The notes beneath the pieces are model-generated. The model was not told the DNA's origin. It did not search any database and was given only the letters and a program-made list of their open reading frames with translations. A stretch of DNA of 64,000 nucleotides from Aquimarina sp. AU474 (lineage in GTDB: Bacteria; Bacteroidota; Bacteroidia; Flavobacteriales; Flavobacteriaceae): assembly GCF_900312815.1 (NCBI RefSeq), contig NZ_OMPE01000008.1, forward strand, positions 124,001 through 188,000. Reading direction: 5' to 3'. Shown here in pieces: positions 62,972-64,000 of the stretch (positions are counted from its first letter, which is position 1; the number at the start of each line of letters is the position of its first letter). The position numbers were made by a program, and so were the translations under genes.

Positions 62972-64000
62972 ATGATTTTTACAGCCACACAAATTGCAGG
63001 TATTTTGAACGGAGAAATCGAAGGAGATGAATCTGTTGAAGTATCTAAACTAGCTAAAATAGAGGAAGGGACTAAAGGTACATTAACCTTTTTATCAAAT
63101 CCTAAATATACCCAATTTATCTATTCTACTGATGCGTCTATTACTATAGTGGATAAATCTTTTGAAGCAGAATCAGAAATTAAGACCACTCTTATTAGAG
63201 TAGATGATGCTTATAAAGCTTTCTCTCAATTACTTGAATATTATAATATGGTAAAAATGAATAAAACTGGTATTGAACAACCAAGTTTTATTTCGCAAAC
63301 GGCATCTTATGGAGATGGTATTTACTTTGGAGCATTTTCTTATATGGGAGAAAATGTAGCCATTGGGCAAAATGCCAAAATATTTCCTAATGTATATATT
63401 GGTGATAATGTTACTTTAGGGGATAATGTAGTTGTTTTTGCTGGAGCCAAAATATATTCAGAAACTATTATTGGAGACAATTGTGTAATCCATAGTGGAG
63501 CAATTGTTGGAGCAGATGGATTTGGATTTACGCCTAATGAAAAAGGAGAATACAGCAAAGTGCCGCAAACCGGTAATGTGATAATAGAGGATAATGTAGA
63601 TGTAGGAGCGGGCACTACGATTGATAGAGCTACTTTGGGATCTACGGTTATACGTAAAGGAGTAAAGCTGGACAACCAGATACAAATAGCGCATAACGTT
63701 GAGATAGGAGAACATACTGCTATTGCTGCTCAAACAGGTATAGCTGGATCTACTAAAATAGGCCGGAATTGCCTTATAGGAGGTCAAGTAGGTATAGCAG
63801 GGCATCTTACGATTGGTAATGGTGTACGCATACAAGCCCAATCAGGTATTGGAAGAAATATAAAGGATGGGGAAGCCATTCAGGGATCTCCCGCTTTGGG
63901 ATATTCAGACTATAATAAGTCATATGTACATTTTAAAAATCTCCCTAAGATTGTGGATAGGGTATACAAACTAGAGAAAAAGATAAATAATAATGAGTGA
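62972..64000 (+). CDS. lpxD: UDP-3-O-(3-hydroxyacyl)glucosamine N-acyltransferase
   Basis: Third enzyme of lipid A synthesis: N-acylates the glucosamine with a 3-hydroxyacyl chain from ACP. The 342-residue protein has the N-terminal uridine-binding part (TFLSNPKYTQFIYSTDASI) and a long left-handed hexapeptide-repeat helix (for example VGADGFGFTPN and GVKLDNQIQIAHNVEIG). His241 matches the catalytic His. A -7-like TACTTTTG (62958-62965) ends only 6 bases before the ATG, so a very short leader or leaderless transcript is possible. It ends at the last base of the window. Confidence 0.96.
   Translation: MIFTATQIAGILNGEIEGDESVEVSKLAKIEEGTKGTLTFLSNPKYTQFIYSTDASITIVDKSFEAESEIKTTLIRVDDAYKAFSQLLEYYNMVKMNKTGIEQPSFISQTASYGDGIYFGAFSYMGENVAIGQNAKIFPNVYIGDNVTLGDNVVVFAGAKIYSETIIGDNCVIHSGAIVGADGFGFTPNEKGEYSKVPQTGNVIIEDNVDVGAGTTIDRATLGSTVIRKGVKLDNQIQIAHNVEIGEHTAIAAQTGIAGSTKIGRNCLIGGQVGIAGHLTIGNGVRIQAQSGIGRNIKDGEAIQGSPALGYSDYNKSYVHFKNLPKIVDRVYKLEKKINNNE
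63993..64000 (+). CDS. start of the next gene, overlapping lpxD (partial, probable lpxC)
   Basis: An ATG at 63993 lies in another frame inside the last codons of lpxD (ATG AGT GA.), giving Met-Ser then Asp or Glu. Next-gene overlap of this kind, and the usual lpxD-lpxC/fabZ order in Bacteroidota, suggest lpxC. Only three codons are visible, so the identity is a context guess. Confidence 0.35.

Noticed and set aside
63340-63841. Minus-strand frames antisense to lpxD
   Set aside because: They arise from the repetitive hexapeptide-coding sequence and have no supporting signal.

Overview
The window reads as chromosomal DNA of a marine-type member of Bacteroidota, class Flavobacteriia (family Flavobacteriaceae; Aquimarina-like is a guess from gene style). 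The evidence is the strongly AT-rich sequence, -7 boxes of the form TAnnTTTG instead of a sigma70 -10 box, weak Shine-Dalgarno signals, a SusC-like receptor start, an M61 lipoprotein, a PorX regulator of the type IX secretion system, a fused E1 alpha/beta dehydrogenase, a bacteroidete-type PEP carboxylase and menaquinone genes. I see no rRNA, tRNA, CRISPR array, insertion sequence or prophage. Most of the window is ordinary core genome.

Layout. 1-1261: start of a SusC/TonB receptor running off the left edge, a tiny Cys-rich leader-type peptide gene with its own terminator, and a secreted protein. 1.4-13.1 kb: ychF, a TPR hybrid histidine kinase, an S9 peptidase, an alpha/beta hydrolase, an M61 peptidase, a Dabb protein, a zinc alcohol dehydrogenase and next to it a decayed second dehydrogenase. 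13.5-18.1 kb: topoisomerase IV (parE-parC). 18.1-20.9 kb: PhnA-type, CPBP, TerC and lipoprotein genes. 20.9-23.5 kb: an XRE regulator and an M14 carboxypeptidase diverging from a region with seven copies of one palindrome, then an Lrp regulator. 23.6-27.1 kb: ppc, DinB and NTF2-like genes. 27.1-30.9 kb: a minus-strand TetR-led run of three alpha/beta hydrolases ending with an exported JAB-like protein. 31.0-37.1 kb: a menaquinone cluster (menI-menF-menD, then menB) interleaved with DUF2853 and a CvfB-like S1 protein. 37.1-38.6 kb: two tandem paralogous membrane proteins. 38.6-47.8 kb: E1 dehydrogenase, a pseudo-M1 peptidase fused to an outer-membrane barrel, a LOG protein and uvrA. 48-52.7 kb: aroB, proline dehydrogenase, VOC and pentapeptide proteins. 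52.9-57.7 kb: an exported class V aminotransferase, a MocR regulator diverging from a flavin-binding oxidase, DUF1272 and two acetyltransferases. 57.7-61.6 kb: DUF4258, ald, tsaE, porX. 61.7-64 kb: an HD hydrolase and lpxD, whose end overlaps what is probably the next lipid A gene.

How genes work together. MenF, MenD, MenB and MenI are four of the menaquinone steps (isochorismate, SEPHCHC, DHNA-CoA, DHNA). The TetR, XRE and MocR regulators each sit beside palindromes that overlap predicted promoter elements, so each looks locally acting. PorX links this region to control of protein secretion and gliding in the phylum. The observations most worth a second look are the seven-copy operator array (21389-21713), the 56-residue Cys-rich peptide gene (457-627), the catalytically degenerate M1/barrel fusion (41226-44057), and the paired Asp/Asn exchange in the thiamine-diphosphate metal site of the E1 protein.
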